DNA of 64,000 nucleotides, taken from contig NZ_JANKBZ010000025.1 of assembly GCF_024623785.1 (NCBI RefSeq), positions 62,001-126,000 on the forward strand, written 5' to 3'. Under the pieces are notes generated by a model, which had not been told where the DNA came from, did not search any database, and saw nothing but the letters and a program-made list of their open reading frames with translations. Below, piece after piece: positions 60,748-64,000 of the stretch. The stretch's first letter is position 1. Every line of letters starts with the position of its first letter. The stretch comes from Archangium lipolyticum (lineage in GTDB: Bacteria > Myxococcota > Myxococcia > Myxococcales > Myxococcaceae). The position numbers were made by a program, and so were the translations under genes.

Positions 60748-61347
60748 ATGAGCCAGAAAGCGGAGCAGAAGCAGAAGTCGCACGACGCCATCCTGGAGTC
60801 CGCCGCCGCGCTGCTGCTCGAGCGGGGGATTCGAGCGAGCTCCGTCATGGACGTGATGAAGGGGGCGGGGCTCACGGTGGGAGGGTTCTATGGACACTTT
60901 GAGTCCAAGGAGCATCTCTTCACCGAGACCATCCACCGCACGGCCCGGGCGATGTGGAGCGGGTTGATCCAGGGGGCGATGCGCGACACGTCCCGCCCTC
61001 CCGTGCTGAGCGTGCTCTACCGGTATCTGTCGCGAAAACATCGGGACAACGTGGAGGTCGGCTGTCCCCTGCCGAGCATCACCTCCGAGGTCGCCAGGGA
61101 GGGCGAGCCCTATCGTGAGGCCCTGGAGAAGGAGCTCGCCGGGTTCATCCAGGACTTGAGTGGCCTGCTGGGTCCGGGCGAGAAGTCCCGGGAGAACGCG
61201 CTCGCGCTGCTCGCCCTCATGTTTGGCGCGCTGTCGTTGGCACGTGCCGTTCGCGGCACGCGCCTCAGTGACGAGTTCCTCGAGGCGGCCAGGAAGTTCG
61301 GCGCTCGGGCCCTGAATGAGGGCTCCACCCCGCCCGAGCGTCACTGA
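60748..61347 (+). CDS. TetR-family repressor, candidate regulator of the acyl-CoA module
   Basis: Repressor of 199 residues. The N-terminal helix-turn-helix (about 12-55) reads ILESAAALLLERGI, VMDVMKGAGLTVGGFYGHFESKEHL in features: GLTVGGFYGHF recognition segment. The C-terminal helices bind an unknown ligand, plausibly an acyl-CoA given the neighbours. ATG 60748 has GGAGCGAGG upstream. It follows the thiolase and converges with prpE. Operators A-C in front of the thioesterase, hydrolase/thiolase and tetR fit one local regulon. Confidence 0.88.
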   Translation: MSQKAEQKQKSHDAILESAAALLLERGIRASSVMDVMKGAGLTVGGFYGHFESKEHLFTETIHRTARAMWSGLIQGAMRDTSRPPVLSVLYRYLSRKHRDNVEVGCPLPSITSEVAREGEPYREALEKELAGFIQDLSGLLGPGEKSRENALALLALMFGALSLARAVRGTRLSDEFLEAARKFGARALNEGSTPPERH

Positions 61348-61365
61348 CGACGGGAGCTCTGGCCG

Positions 61366-63270
61366 TTATTCGCGCGGCTTCAGGGCGGCGCGGATCTGCT
61401 CCAGGGCACTCGGGTCTTCCAGGGTGGTGAGATCGCCGGGCTCGCGCTGCTCGGCCAGGGCCTGGATGCTGCGGCGCAGCATCTTGCCCGAGCGCGTCTT
61501 GGGCAGCAGCGTCACCAGGTGCACCTGGGCGGGGCGGGCCAGGGCCCCCAGCGTCTTGTCCACCGTGTCCATCACCTCGCGTGTGAGTCCCGCGCGGCCC
61601 TCCTCCGTCCGCAGCCGCGAGGCGTCCTTTGGCACCGCGAAGGCCACCACCACCTGCCCCTTGAGCGAGTCCTTCACGCCCACCACCGCGACCTCGGCGA
61701 TACCGGGATGCCCGCAGATGGCCTCCTCGATCTCCCGCGTGCCCAACCGGTGACCCGCCACGTTGATGACGTCATCCGTCCGGCCGAGGATGAAGTAGTC
61801 CCCGTCCTCGTCCCGCATGGCCCAGTCGAAGGTGCTGTAGACGGGTTTGTCGAAGTGGGAGAAGTACGTGGATACGAAGCGCTCATCGTCGCCCCATACG
61901 GTGGACAGGCACCCGGGCGGCAGGGGCGGCTCCACTACCAGCACGCCCTTCTGGTTGGGCTCCTTCACCTCTTCGCCGCTCAGCGAATCCAGCAGCCGGA
62001 CGCGGTAGCCGTAGATGGCCGTGCCGGGCGAGCCGAACTTGCGTGGCCGGGCCTCCACCCCCGGACAAGGGCCGAGCAGGGGCCAACCCGTCTCCGTCTG
62101 CCAGTAGTTGTCCAACACCTGGGTGGAGGGCAGCGCGGTGGAGATCCACTCGTGGGTGGGGGCGTCCAGGGGCTCGCCCGCGAGGAACAGGTAGCGCAGG
62201 CTCGATGTGTCATGGCGCGACAGGTACGCCGCGTCCTGCCGCTTCAAGAGCCGGATGGCGGTGGGGGAGGTGAACATCACGTTCACCCGGTGCTCCTCCA
62301 CCAGCCGCCACCAGATGCTCGCGTCCGGGCGGATGGGCAGCCCCTCGTACAGCACTGTCGTCATGCCAGCCAGCAGCGGGCCATAGACGATGTACGAGTG
62401 CCCCACCACCCAACCGATGTCACTCGCGGTGAACATCGTCTCGCCGGGCTGGCCGGTGAAGATGAGGCGCATCGAGGACGCCAGCGCCACCGCGTAGCCT
62501 CCCGTGTCCCGCTGCACGCCCTTGGGGCGTCCGGTGGTACCGGAGGTGTAGAGGATGTAGCTCGGCTCGGAGGACTCGAGCCACTCCACCGCGACCCGGG
62601 CGCCTTCGTGTTCGCGCGCCAGCGTGGCGTAGTCCACGTCGCGTCCGGGCACGCGGGGCATGTTCGGATCCAAGCCCCGGTCGAGCACCAGCACCCGGGA
62701 GGGCGGGTGTTGCGCCAGTCCCAGGGCCTCCTCCACCAGCGGCTTGTAGGGGATGACCTTGCCGCCGCGCATGCCCGCGTCCGCTGTCACCAGCAACACC
62801 GGCCGCGCGTCATCCACGCGCGTGGCGAGGCTGTGCGCCGCGAAGCCTCCGAACACCACCGAGTGGATGGCCCCCAGCCGCGTGCACGCCAGCATGGCGA
62901 AGATCGCCTCGGGAACCATGGGCAGGTAGAGGATGACCCGGTCGCCGCGCTTCACCCCGAGCGCGCGCAGCATGGCCGCCACCCGGTTCACCTCGGTATG
63001 CAGTTGCTCGTAGGTGTATTGGCGTTTCTCCTGGGTCTCCGTGGAGACATAGACGAGCGCGGGCTGTCGGGCCCGGGCCGCCAGGTGCCTGTCCACCGCG
63101 TTGTGACACAGATTGGTGCGCCCCCCGACGAACCAGCGCGTGAAGGGCGGACGTGAGAAGTCCAGCACCTGGTCGAACGGACGCTCCCAGTCGATGAGCC
63201 GGGCCTGCTCGGCCCAGAAAGCCTCGGGCTGCTCGACGGACCTGCCGTGGAACTCCTTGTACGTCCCCAT
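61366..63270 (-). CDS. prpE: Propionyl-CoA synthetase
   Basis: AMP-forming acyl-CoA synthetase of 634 residues that activates propionate (or acetate). The N-terminal MGTYKEFHGRSVEQPEAFWAEQA region and the RWFVGGRTNLCHNAVDRHL stretch are typical of PrpE. The AMP-binding motif is YTSGTTGRPKG. The C-terminal domain has the catalytic Lys in LPKTRSGKMLRR. ATG 63270 has AGGAG 9 bases upstream; GTG 63291 would remove that spacing. It lies downstream of the tetR at 63341 on the same strand and may be regulated by it. Confidence 0.9.
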   Translation of the reverse strand: MGTYKEFHGRSVEQPEAFWAEQARLIDWERPFDQVLDFSRPPFTRWFVGGRTNLCHNAVDRHLAARARQPALVYVSTETQEKRQYTYEQLHTEVNRVAAMLRALGVKRGDRVILYLPMVPEAIFAMLACTRLGAIHSVVFGGFAAHSLATRVDDARPVLLVTADAGMRGGKVIPYKPLVEEALGLAQHPPSRVLVLDRGLDPNMPRVPGRDVDYATLAREHEGARVAVEWLESSEPSYILYTSGTTGRPKGVQRDTGGYAVALASSMRLIFTGQPGETMFTASDIGWVVGHSYIVYGPLLAGMTTVLYEGLPIRPDASIWWRLVEEHRVNVMFTSPTAIRLLKRQDAAYLSRHDTSSLRYLFLAGEPLDAPTHEWISTALPSTQVLDNYWQTETGWPLLGPCPGVEARPRKFGSPGTAIYGYRVRLLDSLSGEEVKEPNQKGVLVVEPPLPPGCLSTVWGDDERFVSTYFSHFDKPVYSTFDWAMRDEDGDYFILGRTDDVINVAGHRLGTREIEEAICGHPGIAEVAVVGVKDSLKGQVVVAFAVPKDASRLRTEEGRAGLTREVMDTVDKTLGALARPAQVHLVTLLPKTRSGKMLRRSIQALAEQREPGDLTTLEDPSALEQIRAALKPRE

Positions 63271-63310
63271 GCGCTCGCTCCTCGCTCCCACGCCGGTGCG
63301 CGGGGCTGTT

Positions 63311-63340
63311 GAACGGCTTCTTCGCGCAATATAGCCGTTC
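63311..63340 (-). terminator. Hairpin after the second tetR gene
   Basis: GAACGGCT (63311-63318) and AGCCGTTC (63333-63340) are perfect arms with a 14-base loop, placed right after the stop codon on the minus strand. It would end the tetR transcript before prpE, or serve as an operator for prpE. Confidence 0.5.
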
Positions 63341-63964
63341 CTACCGGCGTGGCCGCAGATAGCCGAGCACGAGCGCGCTCAGCTCCTCCACGAGCTCGGG
63401 GGTTCCGATCAGCTCGGGCCGTTCGACGACCGTGGACCAGACCGCGCTGCGCAGGGCCCGGATGATGATGAAGACGACGAGCCCCAGGTCTCGTGGATGC
63501 TCGAACTCCAGGTTGCGCGAGAGCACTCCCTGCACGAGTGACTCCACACGCGCCTCGATCTCCTGGACGACCTGAAGGGGGCCGATGCGCGACGCCTGCT
63601 CGAGGAGGACCCGTTGGAGGCGCGGATTCACCCCGTAGACCTCCACCAGGGTCCGGATCAGGTCTCGCACCTCCTGCTCCAGATCCGTGATGGGGTGGTG
63701 CACCAGCTTGTCGGAGATGATGCCCAGGACCCGCTGGTGCAGCCGCTCGAGGAGCATGGCGACCAGCGCTTCCTTGCTCGGAAAGTACTGGTAGAGCGTG
63801 CCGATGCTCACGCCCGCCCGCTCGGCCACCTGCTTGGTGGTGGTGCCTTCGTAGCCAGAGCTGACGAAAACGTGAGCCGCCGCCTCCAGGAGCACCTCCA
63901 CCGTCGCCTTCGCCCGCTCCTGACGAGGCCGCTTCCGAGGGGCGGCCCGGTTGCGCGTGCTCAT
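63341..63964 (-). CDS. TetR-family transcriptional regulator
   Basis: Regulator of 207 residues. A basic leader (RAAPRKRPRQERA) precedes the helix-turn-helix at about 18-62, ending in GVSIGTLYQYFPSKEAL. The ligand-binding half (about 70-207) is helical and unassigned. It lies 70 bases upstream of prpE on the same strand, so control of propionate activation is possible. ATG 63964 is close to the window end, and its promoter is only partly visible. Confidence 0.88.
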   Translation of the reverse strand: MSTRNRAAPRKRPRQERAKATVEVLLEAAAHVFVSSGYEGTTTKQVAERAGVSIGTLYQYFPSKEALVAMLLERLHQRVLGIISDKLVHHPITDLEQEVRDLIRTLVEVYGVNPRLQRVLLEQASRIGPLQVVQEIEARVESLVQGVLSRNLEFEHPRDLGLVVFIIIRALRSAVWSTVVERPELIGTPELVEELSALVLGYLRPRR

Positions 63965-64000
63965 CTCGGCGCGTCTCCAAAAACTGAGCCGGATGCGAAT

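Overview
The window reads as chromosome of a predatory myxobacterium, most likely suborder Cystobacterineae (Archangium/Cystobacter/Melittangium-like). The grounds are inference from content: very high GC with strong third-position bias, many secreted lipoproteins and polysaccharide hydrolases, eukaryote-like Ser/Thr kinases beside sigma54 activators with an FHA domain, PEGA-domain proteins and a MYXO-CTERM-like C-terminus. I saw no rRNA, tRNA, CRISPR array, phage or insertion sequence.

Layout. 1-6.9 kb: a truncated exported protein, a di-haem DHOR lipoprotein, a GH99-like lipoprotein and an exported lipin/LNS2-type HAD protein. 7-15.8 kb: a Cys-rich lipoprotein behind a hairpin-rich leader, a membrane acyltransferase, a sigma54-type two-component pair divergent from a SulP transporter, and a MYXO-CTERM-like surface protein. 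16-22.4 kb: a GH26 lipoprotein and a compact signalling block (PEGA protein, zinc-ribbon Ser/Thr kinase with PEGA tail, FHA-sigma54 activator, second kinase). 22.4-29.4 kb: an S1 protease, a P450, a poly-gamma-glutamate hydrolase-like protein, a zinc phospholipase C-like protein and a chemoreceptor. 29.4-33.2 kb: a class II terpene cyclase with an adjacent HAD phosphatase, divergent from an ALG9-type mannosyltransferase. 33.4-46.8 kb: catalase, two VOC proteins, a beta-propeller di-haem cytochrome with a histidine kinase, a stand-alone KAS III, a 2-hydroxyacid dehydrogenase, a dipeptidase and a beta-lactamase-fold hydrolase behind a perfect palindrome. 47-57.7 kb: large modular GH16 and GH3 enzymes, a 56-residue secreted peptide, an LGFP-repeat amidase, and a two-gene unit joining an acidic protein to a strongly cationic amphipathic protein. 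57.8-64 kb: an acyl-CoA module (thioesterase, alpha/beta hydrolase, thiolase, TetR) that shares one operator motif, then propionyl-CoA synthetase and a second TetR.

How it works together. Much of the window serves extracellular breakdown of prey or biomass polymers (glycan, peptidoglycan, protein, poly-glutamate, phospholipid). Separate regulatory blocks sit alongside. The best candidates for undescribed biology are the split cyclase-phosphatase terpene pair (29372-31584), the cationic/acidic protein pair (56773-57651), and the TetR regulon whose operators can be read from the sequence (58300-60697).
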